The notes under the pieces: generated by a model
Databases searched by the model: none
What the model saw: the letters and a program-made list of their open reading frames with translations, nothing else
What the model was told of the DNA's origin: nothing
Made by a program: the position numbers and the translations under genes
Source: Azospirillum sp. TSH58
GTDB lineage: Bacteria; Pseudomonadota; Alphaproteobacteria; Azospirillales; Azospirillaceae
NCBI RefSeq assembly: GCF_003119115.1
Contig: NZ_CP022367.1
Location: forward strand, 695,001-759,000
Length of the DNA stretch: 64,000 bases
Direction: 5' to 3'
Shown: positions 8,314-17,565 of the stretch, piece after piece
Numbering within the stretch: position 1 is the first letter of the stretch
Layout of the letters: each line of letters begins with the position of its first letter

Positions 8314-8663
8314 CTGCCCCCTTTTGCGCCGGCGGCGTGCTGGTGGGCGCGGACCACTGTGCTGTCGACTTGGTGCAGGCTCCAGTCCAACTTGCCGGCC
8401 TCATCCGCCTCGGCCTGAACCAGTTCCAACACGCGCTCCCATACCCCGGCCTTGCGCCAGCGGTAGAAGCGGTTGGCCGCCGTCTGCCAGGGACCGTACT
8501 CGGCCGGAAGATCGCGCCAGGGCGAGCCGGTGCGGTTCACCCACAGGATCGCCCGCACGGTGCGCTCCAGGTCCCGCGCCGGCCGGCCCGTCCACGGGCG
8601 TTCCGGCGGAAGCAACTCCAGCAAATGCTGAAGCTGCTCATCGCTCAGTTCAGATCGTGCCAT
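8310..8663 (-). CDS. IS5-family transposase, first frame (OrfA)
   Basis: 117 residues. The N-terminal DUF4096-type segment reads LSDEQLQHLLELLPPERP, then PWRDLPAEYGPWQTAANRFYRW. The first catalytic Asp lies in HQVDSTVVRAHQHAAGA. The frame stops just after GAKGGS at a run AAAAGGGGG (minus strand). A -1 slip there continues as KRGQLNQALGRSRGG in the second frame, restoring the full IS5 transposase. It binds the inverted-repeat ends and cuts and pastes the element. Confidence 0.88.
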   Translation of the reverse strand: MARSELSDEQLQHLLELLPPERPWTGRPARDLERTVRAILWVNRTGSPWRDLPAEYGPWQTAANRFYRWRKAGVWERVLELVQAEADEAGKLDWSLHQVDSTVVRAHQHAAGAKGGS

Positions 8664-8815
8664 CCCCCTTCAACAGGGCACAGCCAAACCCTCACAGCCT
8701 TTGAGAACAGAACCTAATCGCGGATGAGGTGCGACGGGACGCGCTGGCCAAGGCGGGATGGCGGCGCATAAGAGACAGGGTCCCGGTAGAGGTGATGGGG
8801 AGACTCGGGCGTTCA

Positions 8816-9102
8816 AATATTGCGTTAGGGAAACGAGACAGGAGGTAGCAAAACAACACTTAATGATGTTACATCATCTATTGAGAAACGGTGAAAAACA
8901 TGCTGCTTAGGCCCGCTCAATCGGCAGGAAAATTCAGGCGCGATACAAACAATTTTGGTAACAAGGCCAAAAATAATGAAAGATACACAGAAATGAACCA
9001 TCAATAATACGTCTGATCAAAAAGGCGGGTTCTCAATAAAACTCACAAGCCTATCCAGTGAAAACCTCTTAAAATAAAATACAGCGGCGCGAGGAAGAAG
9101 GC
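8816..9102. other. AT-rich intergenic left edge of the foreign island
   Basis: About 290 bases with no gene. Composition falls sharply from the GC-rich chromosome to AT-rich sequence with A/T runs, marking the left border of the DUF5131-TcmP island. It must carry the promoter for that pair. No integrase, tRNA or clear attachment repeat is visible. Confidence 0.6.
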
Positions 9103-9891
9103 ATGGCTGAAACACAGATTGAATGGACAGACGCAACTTGGAATCCAGTTGCTGGTTGTTCAATTGAAAGTGCGGGCTGCACAAATTGCTATGCCATGGA
9201 TATGGCTCGACGCCTTGAATTAATGGGAATGGAAAAATACGCTGGATTAACACGCCAGACCGGGAAGCGAACCGTATGGAACGGCGTCATCCGCGAAGAC
9301 AAATCTTCTCTTCAAATACCTTATAGGTGGAAGAAGCCTCGAAAAATTTTTGTTAATTCAATGAGCGACCTCTTTCATGAGAAAGTAAGCGAAGAGTTTA
9401 TTATGTCTGTTTGGCAAGTAATGCGAGGGACTCCGCGTCATAACTATCAAATTCTAACGAAACGCCCTAAGAGAATGGCTGATATTGTTTCGAGAATGGA
9501 CGGAAATGTTTTGCCGAACGTTTGGCTCGGAGCAAGCGTAGAAGATAGTAATGTGGTGGAGCGCATTGATCATCTACGCGCAGCGCCAGCAGCAATAAGA
9601 TTTATTTCCTTTGAGCCCCTAGTTGGACCCGTCGGAGCCGTAAACCTCAACGGTATTCATTGGGCAATCGTTGGAGGTGAAAGCGGAAGGAAAGCTCGCC
9701 CTGTCCGCGAAGAATGGATTGACGAAATATACTATCAATGTGTACAGGCCAGCACAGCATTCTTCTTTAAGCAGTGGGGCACATGGGGTAAAGATAATAA
9801 GCGCCGCTCTAAAAAAGAAAATGGTCGGGAATATCGAGGGCAAACCTGGGATGAGATGCCCGTAGGTGTCCGCACAACAACCGCATTATGA
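9103..9891 (+). CDS. Three-Cys-motif protein of the phage Gp37/Gp68 (DUF5131) family
   Basis: 262 residues. The N-terminus ETQIEWTDATWNPVAGC leads into the three-cysteine motif Cys19-x6-Cys26-x2-Cys29-Tyr typical of the family. Further family patterns are KKPRKIFVNSMSDLFH, YQILTKRPKRM, LPNVWLGASVED, RFISFEPLVGPV, WAIVGGESGRKARP and the C-terminal FFFKQWG. The regular beta-alpha units suggest a TIM-barrel-like fold. The cysteine spacing recalls radical-SAM cluster binding but is not the canonical CX3CX2C. Function is not established. A GAGGAAG Shine-Dalgarno precedes ATG 9103. Base composition and A-ending codons (AGA, ATA, TTA) differ sharply from the chromosome. The downstream gene is its known partner TcmP. 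Confidence 0.88.
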   Translation: MAETQIEWTDATWNPVAGCSIESAGCTNCYAMDMARRLELMGMEKYAGLTRQTGKRTVWNGVIREDKSSLQIPYRWKKPRKIFVNSMSDLFHEKVSEEFIMSVWQVMRGTPRHNYQILTKRPKRMADIVSRMDGNVLPNVWLGASVEDSNVVERIDHLRAAPAAIRFISFEPLVGPVGAVNLNGIHWAIVGGESGRKARPVREEWIDEIYYQCVQASTAFFFKQWGTWGKDNKRRSKKENGREYRGQTWDEMPVGVRTTTAL

Positions 9892-9917
9892 ATTAAAATT
9901 GCTTAGGAGACAGATAA

Positions 9918-11162
9918 GTGGTTGGGAAAGCATACCAATGGGCCGATGGGGCGACCCTTGAAGACCACTCCCGGCGAAAACATAAAATTTTACGAGAATA
10001 TTTTTCTGACTATCTTTCAGTCCGGTGCGGGCATCGCCGTCGAGATCGCTTCAGACTTGCCATTATGGATGGCTTCGCTGGTGGAGGACGCTACAGATGC
10101 GGAACTCCAGGCTCACCGTTAATTTTCGTCCAGGAACTTCAGTATGCTGTGCAGCGCATAAATATTGTACGCGCTACTGAAGGGTCTTCTCCCTTAAGAA
10201 TTGAATGCCTATTGATTCTCAACGATGCCGACCGTGATGCCTTCCAATCACTTAAAAATAATGTCAACCCAGTACTACAGCAGGTTTTGGAAGAGAATCA
10301 AAGACTAAGCATTAACGTTGAATATTCGTGCGATGATTTTGAAACATCATATCTTAAATCAAAACCTAAACTTCAAAAATACAGGAATGTTTTATTCAAC
10401 CTAGATCAATGCGGAGACATGCATGTTAAAATTGAAACAATACATGATATTATGAGATCCTGGTCAAAGGCTGAGATATTTTTTACGTTTATGATTAGCT
10501 CTCTTGTTGCTTTTCTGCAAAAAAAGGAACCTGAAAAATTACTGAAACGCCTAGCTCATCTCGAAATTGACCGCCCCATTCTGCAAGACCTTGAAACCAT
10601 ATCCAGCAGAAAAGAATGGTTAGGGGCAGCGGAACGGATGGTCTTTGATACACTTCAAAAATGCTCGCCGTTCGTTAGTCCATTTTCCATAAACAATCCG
10701 AATGGGTGGCAATACTGGTTTATACATTTTTCCAATTCATATCGCGCGCGACAAGTATATAATAATATACTTCACAAAAATAGCAGCTTCCAAGCACATT
10801 TTGGTCGCTCGGGTATAGACATGCTTGTCTACGACCAACTACATGAAAAGGGGCAGCTATATTTATTTGACCAAGATGGTCGCAAAATTGCAAGAGATCA
10901 GCTCTTCGGAGATATCCCTCGATTTGTGAGCGATGCGGGAGAATCAATAAGCGTTAATGATTTTTTTCAGAAGATATATAACAACACTCCGGCCCACCAA
11001 GATGATATAAATACAGCCTTGATTGATAATCCTGATCTGGAAGTTGTGACAGAATCAGGAGGCATTCGGAGAAAAGACATCAACATTAAAGATGTAATTC
11101 GCCGAAAACCGCAACGCAGCTTTCATACAATGTTACGGTTAAAAGCAAAAGATAAAAGCTAA
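9918..11162 (+). CDS. tcmP: Three-Cys-motif partner protein TcmP
   Basis: 414 residues from GTG 9918, preceded by AGGAGA. The N-terminal KHKILREYFSDYL helix and LAIMDGFAGGGRYRCGTPGSP (Asp51 onward) form the hallmark block of TcmP. It resembles motif I of Rossmann-type SAM methyltransferases, followed by an acidic VLFNLDQCGD segment around residue 160. The C-terminal third is helical and ends in a basic tail. The family is defined by genomic pairing with DUF5131 proteins, as here with a 26-bp gap. The sequence is even more AT-rich than its partner. Biochemical role unknown; a modification or defence role is only a hypothesis. Confidence 0.88.
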   Translation: MVGKAYQWADGATLEDHSRRKHKILREYFSDYLSVRCGHRRRDRFRLAIMDGFAGGGRYRCGTPGSPLIFVQELQYAVQRINIVRATEGSSPLRIECLLILNDADRDAFQSLKNNVNPVLQQVLEENQRLSINVEYSCDDFETSYLKSKPKLQKYRNVLFNLDQCGDMHVKIETIHDIMRSWSKAEIFFTFMISSLVAFLQKKEPEKLLKRLAHLEIDRPILQDLETISSRKEWLGAAERMVFDTLQKCSPFVSPFSINNPNGWQYWFIHFSNSYRARQVYNNILHKNSSFQAHFGRSGIDMLVYDQLHEKGQLYLFDQDGRKIARDQLFGDIPRFVSDAGESISVNDFFQKIYNNTPAHQDDINTALIDNPDLEVVTESGGIRRKDINIKDVIRRKPQRSFHTMLRLKAKDKS

Positions 11163-11190
11163 TACCTCATTATCGGACGAGACAGATCAC

Positions 11191-12306
11191 TCACGCACTC
11201 AACAACGGCCCAGTCCGCCGCAGCGTTGTCCCCGCCACTTTGGCGATCCTCTTGCCCGCCAAGGTGAAGCGGGTCGCGCTGTGGGCGTAGAGCACGCCGG
11301 CTGATTCGCAGCGCACCGGAGTCACGTCGCCGGTCAGCGGGTCGAGGATGTCGGCGACCACGGCGCCGGCCTCCACGCGGTCGCCCGCCTTGTGATGGAA
11401 GACCACCACGCCGCCCACCGGGGCGGTCAGCGGTTCGGAGGATTCCAGCGGGGTCGGGGCGCACAGCGGCTCCGGCAGGGCCGGCGGCTCGCCGGACAGG
11501 ACTCCGGCATGGGTGAGGAAGCCGGCGATGGCCTGGGCGTCCGCCTCGCCCTGGGCGTGCTCCACGTCGGCCTGCCCGCGCAGCTCCACGGTCACGGAGT
11601 GGCAGCCGAAGGGGATCGGGCGGTCGGGCCAGCGCTTGGCAAGCTCGTTCCAGGGGCGGCTGACCGCCTCGTCGAAGGGGTCGCCGCCGGATTCCTCGGC
11701 CAGGAAGACCGCCTGCGCGCCCAGCAGCCGCTGCAACGGGGCGAAGGCCTCCGCCGAGGGCGTCAGGGTGTAGAGGTGCATCACCGCTTCCAGGTCGCAA
11801 TGCAGGTCCAGCACCCAATCGGCCTGGAGCGCCAGTTCCAGAAGACGGTGCTTCATGTGCTCCGTCTCGGTGCGCGGGGTGCGTTCGGCCAGCGCGTCGG
11901 CCAGGGCGGCGCGGATGGCGGCCTTGTTGGCCTCGCCGTCGTCGGTCAGGCGGTCGGCGACGCGCTCGGCCACCGCCTCGGTCAGGTGGGGGTAGTCGCG
12001 GTTGAAGTTCTTGCCGTCGTCCTGGTCGAAGCGGCCGAGGTGATGGTCCATCAGCGACTGGCCCAGCCCCACCGGGTTGGCGACCGGGACGAGGATGACC
12101 TCGCCGGCGATCCGCCCCTCGGCCTCCAGCGCGGTCAGGATGCGGCGCAGCTTGTCGGCCACCAGCATGGCCGGGATCTCGTCGGCGTGCAGCGACGCCT
12201 GGATGTAGGCGCAGGGCCGCGCGCCCGCCGTTCCGAAGCGCTGGACGGTCAGGGTCCGCCGGGTGCCGGGGGTGGCGGACGGGAGGTCGATGATGGCGCT
12301 GTGCAT
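11191..12306 (-). CDS. Succinylglutamate desuccinylase/aspartoacylase-family deacylase
   Basis: 371 residues from ATG 12306; an upstream frame to 12372 adds 22 unlikely residues. M14-type zinc deacylase/carboxypeptidase fold: the zinc ligands are expected at SLHADEIPAML (His, Glu) and LDLHCDLEAVM (His), with FNRDYP as the substrate-arginine-like segment. The C-terminal 90 residues form the barrel domain with APVGGVVVFHHKAGDRVEAG. These enzymes release amino acids from N-acyl derivatives. Next to ornithine aminotransferase and arginase, a role in arginine/ornithine-derivative catabolism is likely, but the exact substrate cannot be read from sequence. Confidence 0.78.
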   Translation of the reverse strand: MHSAIIDLPSATPGTRRTLTVQRFGTAGARPCAYIQASLHADEIPAMLVADKLRRILTALEAEGRIAGEVILVPVANPVGLGQSLMDHHLGRFDQDDGKNFNRDYPHLTEAVAERVADRLTDDGEANKAAIRAALADALAERTPRTETEHMKHRLLELALQADWVLDLHCDLEAVMHLYTLTPSAEAFAPLQRLLGAQAVFLAEESGGDPFDEAVSRPWNELAKRWPDRPIPFGCHSVTVELRGQADVEHAQGEADAQAIAGFLTHAGVLSGEPPALPEPLCAPTPLESSEPLTAPVGGVVVFHHKAGDRVEAGAVVADILDPLTGDVTPVRCESAGVLYAHSATRFTLAGKRIAKVAGTTLRRTGPLLSA

Positions 12307-12403
12307 GGCGGATCGCTGCTGGATGGATGGAAAGCCCGCCCCCACCGTGGCGAAGGCCGGAGCGGGCCGCAAGCGCCTTTTGCGCTGGGCTGTTCGTTAA
12401 AAT

Positions 12404-12583
12404 CCCCTCTCCCCCCTGCTCACGCGCAAACGCAGTTTGCGCTGGCGCGACAGGCGGACCTTTGGTCCGCCGAAAGCGGGGAGAGGGTTAGGGTGAGGGG
12501 GTTGCGCGTGGCGGTACGTCCGGCAAAAGCGCAACCCCCTCACCGGCCCTCCGGGCCACCCTCTCCCCAGGGGGGAGAGGGTT
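12404..12583. repeat. Palindromic intergenic repeat, copy A (long form)
   Basis: A large imperfect cruciform. Outer hairpins are of the type CCCTCTCCCC...GGGGAGAGGG; inner arms are GGTGAGGGGGTTGCG and CGCAACCCCCTCACC. It also holds a 60-bp insert with two perfect hairpins, GCGCAAAC-GCA-GTTTGCGC and GGCGGACC-TTT-GGTCCGCC. Related copies occur at 40372, 46469, 53414 and 61705. It lies between the deacylase start and the end of rocD and may act as a terminator or insulator. Confidence 0.85.
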
Positions 12584-12613
12584 AAAAGGGGCGAATGCGA
12601 TGACCCAGGCCAT

Positions 12614-13831
<1,218 letters not shown>

Positions 13832-13873
13832 GGCGTTCTCTCCGGGGGTTGTTTCTTCTTCAAACGGCCTTCG

Positions 13874-14839
13874 TCAAACGGCTTGCCCGCCGATCTGCGA
13901 CTGGGTGACGGCGGGGTCGATGATGCGGCGGCCGAACAGGCTCGCCACCAGATCGACCAGCAGAAGCGCGCTCTTGCCCCGCTCGTCCAGAAAGGGGTTC
14001 AACTCCACCACGTCCAGCGAGCCGACGACGCCCGCGTCGTGCAGCATCTCCATGATCAGGTGCGCCTCGCGGTAGGTCGCCCCGCCCAGCACCGCCGTGC
14101 CCACCGCGGGGGCGATGGCGGGGTCGAGGAAATCCACGTCCAGGCTGACATGCAGATGGCCGTCGGCCTGCCGCACCCGCTCGATGATGCGGCGCATATG
14201 GACGCCGACCCCGTGCTCGTCGATCAGCCGCATGTCCACCACATCCACCCCGCGGGCGCGCAGCAGGCGCCGCTCGCCGGGGTCGAGGGAGCGGATGCCG
14301 AACAGATGGACATGGGCGGGGTTCACCGTGGCGCGCTGCTCCGGCGGGAAGACGTCGTCGAAGCCGTCCTCCCCGCACAGCAGGGCCACCGGCATGCCGT
14401 GCATGTTGCCGGACGGCGAGGTGTGGGGCGTGTTGAAGTCGCCGTGCGCGTCCAGCCACAGCACGAACAGGGGCTTGCCGGCCTCCCGGCAATGGCGGGC
14501 CACCCCGGTGACCGAACCCATGGACAGGCTGTGGTCGCCGCCCAGGAACACCGGCACCCCGCCCGCCCGCATCATGGCGTAGGAGTGGTCGGCCAGCGCC
14601 CGCGACCAGGCGGTGATCTCCGCCAGACGGGCGGTGGCGGCGTCGCCCTCGCTCCAGGGGCCAGGCGTCAGGTCACCAAGGTCGCGGACCTCGTGCCCCA
14701 GCTCGCGCAGGGCGCGGACCAGCCCCGCCGTGCGCAGCGCCGCCGGCCCCATCAGGGCGCCGGGATGGCCGGCCCCCGCCTCGATGGGAACGCCGATGAT
14801 CTCCACGAAGCGCTGATCGTCCCGATCCCCCGACGCCAT
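13874..14839 (-). CDS. rocF: Arginase
   Basis: 321-residue manganese ureohydrolase that cleaves arginine to ornithine and urea. The metal-binding blocks are all present: GGDHSLSMG, LDAHGDFNTP and SLDVDFLDPAIAPAVGT. The arginase-type N-terminus EIIGVPIEAGAGHPGALMGP distinguishes it from agmatinases. First gene of the rocF-rocD operon and divergent from an Lrp/AsnC regulator 130 bp away, the expected local activator of arginine catabolism. Ornithine then passes to RocD. Confidence 0.93.
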   Translation of the reverse strand: MASGDRDDQRFVEIIGVPIEAGAGHPGALMGPAALRTAGLVRALRELGHEVRDLGDLTPGPWSEGDAATARLAEITAWSRALADHSYAMMRAGGVPVFLGGDHSLSMGSVTGVARHCREAGKPLFVLWLDAHGDFNTPHTSPSGNMHGMPVALLCGEDGFDDVFPPEQRATVNPAHVHLFGIRSLDPGERRLLRARGVDVVDMRLIDEHGVGVHMRRIIERVRQADGHLHVSLDVDFLDPAIAPAVGTAVLGGATYREAHLIMEMLHDAGVVGSLDVVELNPFLDERGKSALLLVDLVASLFGRRIIDPAVTQSQIGGQAV

Positions 14840-14969
14840 GCCGCCCCTCTCCCCGTGTGAATCTGCCTTCCATGACTATCGGGGGCGGCACCGGCGGCAG
14901 AAAGACGGAAAAGTGCCAACGAACGGCAGCGTTTTTGACAGTGTGGCAAGCCCGGCTTATCATTTTGGC

Positions 14970-15398
14970 ATGGACGACCTGGACCACCGCCTGTTGGGCC
15001 TGCTGCGCGCCGACGCGCGCCAGCCCGTCGCCGGGCTTGCCGCCGCGCTGAAGGTGTCGCGCGCGACCGTGCGCGCCCGCATCGACCGTCTGGTCGAGAG
15101 CGGGGTGATCGCCGGCTTCACGGTGTTGCTGCGCAAGGATCTGCGGCCCGCCATGGTCCGGGCCATCACGATGATCGAGGTGGAGGGCCGCGCCGCCGAG
15201 ACGGTCATCGCCCGCCTGCACGGCTTTCCGGAGGTGCGGACGGTCTACACCACCAACGGGCGCTGGGACGTCGTCGCTGAAATCGAAACGGAGTCGCTGG
15301 AGGCCTTCGACGACACGCTGCGCCGCGTCCGGCAGATCGCCGGGATCGCCTCCACCGAGACCAGCATCCTGCTCTCCGCCCGCAAGGCGGTGCTGTAG
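14970..15398 (+). CDS. Lrp/AsnC family regulator, probable controller of arginine catabolism
   Basis: 142 residues from ATG 14970 (MDDLDHRLLGLLRADARQP). The N-terminal winged helix includes LAAALKVSRATVRARIDRL. The C-terminal RAM domain holds the amino-acid pocket (VYTTNGRWDVVAEIE). The open frame extends upstream to 14838 but that part is not family-like. It is divergent from rocF across a 130-bp spacer, an arrangement common for Lrp-type activators of arginase/ornithine genes. Effector arginine or ornithine is inferred. Confidence 0.87.
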   Translation: MDDLDHRLLGLLRADARQPVAGLAAALKVSRATVRARIDRLVESGVIAGFTVLLRKDLRPAMVRAITMIEVEGRAAETVIARLHGFPEVRTVYTTNGRWDVVAEIETESLEAFDDTLRRVRQIAGIASTETSILLSARKAVL

Positions 15399-15438
15399 GC
15401 GTCGGAGCCGCGTCGCTCCGTCGGGAGACAAGAATCGA

Positions 15439-15520
15439 CACGGATTTCACGGAATCAGCCTGCCCCGCGCGCTTTGATGGTGGGGTGAAACTCGGATTGA
15501 AAAAATCCGTGAAATCCGTG
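15439..15520. repeat. Perfect 15-bp inverted repeat between convergent genes
   Basis: CACGGATTTCACGGA (15439-15453) and its exact reverse complement TCCGTGAAATCCGTG (15506-15520) are separated by 52 bases. The pair lies between the lrp stop and the end of the ParA-like gene. It may be a bidirectional transcription barrier or a REP-type element. Confidence 0.75.
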
Positions 15521-15570
15521 CCGAGTCTTGCCCGCGTCTCCCGCACGCCGCGTTCGGACGACGCCCCCGC

Positions 15571-16650
15571 TCAGCCCCCGAGACCGGCCAGCACGCCGCC
15601 CAGAAGCGGCTGGCCGAACAGCGCGCCCAGCGCGAAGCCAACGATCAGCCCGACCGCCGCCGCGACCAGCGCCCGGCCGCCGCCGCCCTTCGGCGCCTCA
15701 GCCCCCGCGCCACGCCCGTTGTTGCCGCCCGTGGAGTCGTCGCCCTCGTCCGGCGCCGCGGCGCGGCGGGCGCTGTAGGAGGAGTCGGTGTCGGCGTGCC
15801 ACGCGCGGATGCGGTCCTGCGCCGGCTTCAGCTGCTCGTCGGTCGGGGAGGAACCTCGGCCATGGACGATCTCCCAGCCCAGCGCCAGGAAGCGCGTGGT
15901 CGTCCGCCCCTCCGGGCTGAAGATCGCGGCGGGCATCCGGCGGTAGGTCGCCTTCACCACGTCCACGTCATAGGGGATCGCCGTGCGGAACATCAGGTCC
16001 GGGAATTCGGAGCGCAGCAGGGTCAGCGATTCGCGCCCGACCTCGTCGTTGGTGATCGACAGCATCAGGATGCCGGCCACAGACAGGTTGGGGTTCATGC
16101 CCTTCTGGATGTGCTCGACCACCGACAGGGTGCGCTTCAGCCCGTCCAGCGCGTAGCGCCCCGGAAAGACCGGAAGCACCAGCCGGTCCGACGCCGCCAG
16201 CGCGCCCGCCGCCAGATGGCCGAGCGCCGGCGGGCAGTCGATCACCACATAGTCCGGCGGGTTGCGCGAGAAGTGCAGCGCCTTGCGCAGGCCCCGCTGC
16301 GACCCGCCGCGGGCGTCCAGCGCGTGTTCCAGCGAATAGAGCTTCCGCGCGCCGACGATCATCGACAGCCCGTCGAAGCTGGTCGGGGTGATGGCGTCCT
16401 CGACGAAGGTGTCCTGGCTCAGCAGGTCGTTGATGCCGACCCGCGCCTTCTCCCGCAGCAGGAAGTTGCTGGTGGCGCTGCTCTGCGGGTCGAAGTCGAT
16501 CAGGACGACGCTCTTGCCCAGCGCGGCCAGCGCCAGGGCGAGATTCACGGAGGTGGTCGTCTTGCCGACGCCGCCCTTCTGGTTGTACACCGCCAGGATG
16601 GTCGGCTGCCGCGTCTCCGGCGCGTCGAAGACGTCTTCGTGGCTGGTCAT
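15571..16650 (-). CDS. ParA/MinD-type ATPase with hydrophobic C-terminal tail
   Basis: 359 residues. Residues about 17-260 are a ParA-family P-loop ATPase: deviant Walker A QKGGVGKTTTS, switch LIDFDPQSSAT and Walker B VVIDCPPALG. After an acidic/glycine linker (about 290-320) comes a hydrophobic stretch ALVAAAVGLIVGFALGALFG, ending GGVLAGLGG, long enough for one or two membrane-inserted segments. That tail is unusual, since ParA and MinD normally bind nucleoid or membrane by other means. No parB or parS-like gene is adjacent, so this is an orphan beside a glycosyltransferase operon. It may position a membrane or surface-assembly machine; that is inference. Confidence 0.82.
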   Translation of the reverse strand: MTSHEDVFDAPETRQPTILAVYNQKGGVGKTTTSVNLALALAALGKSVVLIDFDPQSSATSNFLLREKARVGINDLLSQDTFVEDAITPTSFDGLSMIVGARKLYSLEHALDARGGSQRGLRKALHFSRNPPDYVVIDCPPALGHLAAGALAASDRLVLPVFPGRYALDGLKRTLSVVEHIQKGMNPNLSVAGILMLSITNDEVGRESLTLLRSEFPDLMFRTAIPYDVDVVKATYRRMPAAIFSPEGRTTTRFLALGWEIVHGRGSSPTDEQLKPAQDRIRAWHADTDSSYSARRAAAPDEGDDSTGGNNGRGAGAEAPKGGGGRALVAAAVGLIVGFALGALFGQPLLGGVLAGLGG

Positions 16651-16779
16651 GTCCGTTCCGCTTCGTCGTTCTGCAGGGTCGTTCTGCGGGCCGAACGCCC
16701 CCGCGAGCGCCGCACTATAGCCAAGCGGGCGGGGCGGTGTCTTCCCGCAGATGCGCCGGTGTCCCGAAAGGTAACAGCT

Positions 16780-17565
16780 TCAGCGCGCCTTGAAGGCCGC
16801 CAGCTGGCCGGGCAGCGGCGCCATGGTCAGGCGAACGCGCACGATCTCCCACCGCCCCTCGGCGCCGGGATGGACGCCGTCGCAGGGGCGGCGGTCGAGG
16901 ATGTCGAAGGTCAGGCTGGACAGGCCGTCCTCCTCCGGGATCGCCCCGCCGGCCCAATTGGACTGGAACACCCGCTTGTTGACCCGCGAGATGGGCGAGG
17001 CCGAGGCGTCGGGGTTGAAGCCCTCGTTGTCGTGGTCCAGCGGCTCGAACCGGCCGGGCCGCCGCGCCGTCGGGATGCGGCGCGAGCGGATGCGCAGCGA
17101 CAGGTCGAAATCCTCATAGCCCCAGCCCCAATAGGCGTTGGAATAGCCGTCGATCCGCCGGAACACGTCGTTGGGCATCAGCAGGACGCCGCCCATCGTG
17201 CTCTCCAGGTCGGTGGTCACCGTCTGGTCCGAGCGGCCGGGCGCCACCGGCCGCCGCTCCGCCCCGAAGGACAGGATCGGGGTCGGCCGGTCAACCCAGG
17301 AGTAATCGGCGTCGATGGGCAGATAGTCGATGTCGTGCAGGCAGGTGTAGTCGCTCGCCGCCTCGCCCAGCAGGAAGCCGACATTCTTGACGGCGCCCCG
17401 GTTGAAGGGCAGCCCGGCCTCCTGCTCCACGATGGTGACGCGGTAGTCGATGGGTTCGGGGAGCGTTGCGAAGTAAGCGCAGACCCGCGGCACGAAGTCC
17501 CGCAGATGGGCTTCGCGGTCGCGGTAGGGCACGACGATGTGAAGCCGCCGGTCCATGGTCGTCAT
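16780..17565 (-). CDS. GT7-like (beta-1,4-galactosyltransferase-type) glycosyltransferase
   Basis: 261 residues, GT-A fold. It resembles the C-terminal catalytic domain of the GT7 family: HIVVPYRDREAHL at the start, then QEAGLPFNRGAVKNVGF, CLHDIDYLPI (acidic metal/nucleotide motif), MGGVLLMPNDVFRRIDGY and the family signature YWGWGYEDFDLSLRI. ATG 17565 overlaps the stop of the upstream TPR-GT41 gene as ATGA. Last gene of a four-gene glycosyltransferase operon. The likely donor is a UDP-hexose, but the acceptor is unknown. Confidence 0.83.
   Translation of the reverse strand: MTTMDRRLHIVVPYRDREAHLRDFVPRVCAYFATLPEPIDYRVTIVEQEAGLPFNRGAVKNVGFLLGEAASDYTCLHDIDYLPIDADYSWVDRPTPILSFGAERRPVAPGRSDQTVTTDLESTMGGVLLMPNDVFRRIDGYSNAYWGWGYEDFDLSLRIRSRRIPTARRPGRFEPLDHDNEGFNPDASASPISRVNKRVFQSNWAGGAIPEEDGLSSLTFDILDRRPCDGVHPGAEGRWEIVRVRLTMAPLPGQLAAFKAR

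Larger units (their letters stand above)
7845..8714 (-). mobile_element. IS5-family insertion sequence, 870 bp, complete
   Basis: The ends are 15-bp inverted repeats, GGTCCTGTTCTCAAA on the left and GGTTCTGTTCTCAAA read inwards from the right, differing at one position. Each is flanked by TA, a 2-bp target duplication (7843-7844 and 8715-8716). Two overlapping frames on the minus strand encode a DDE transposase through a probable -1 frameshift. Size, TA duplication and the two-frame layout fit the IS427-type group of IS5. Confidence 0.92.
7570..8815 (+). pseudogene. Decayed paralogue of the 4609-5499 gene, split by an IS element
   Basis: Positions about 7570-7844 and 8717-8815 align with 5076-5445 of the intact glycosyltransferase-like gene; for example GAGCGCGGCCTGACCGTGGT is identical in both. 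The copy carries an in-frame stop where the intact gene has Tyr (CATTATTAC became TATTGGTAA), frameshifts, and no recognisable N-terminal half. Across the insertion the two halves join seamlessly: GCCTCCGCGCTA then ATCGCGGATGAG matches GCCTGCGCGCTG-GTCGCCGACGGT of the intact gene. The IS therefore landed in an already recognisable, possibly already dead, copy. Confidence 0.85.

Noticed and set aside
9619..9843. Antisense open frame inside the DUF5131 gene
   Set aside because: It lies wholly within a strongly conserved family coding region and has no independent start signals.
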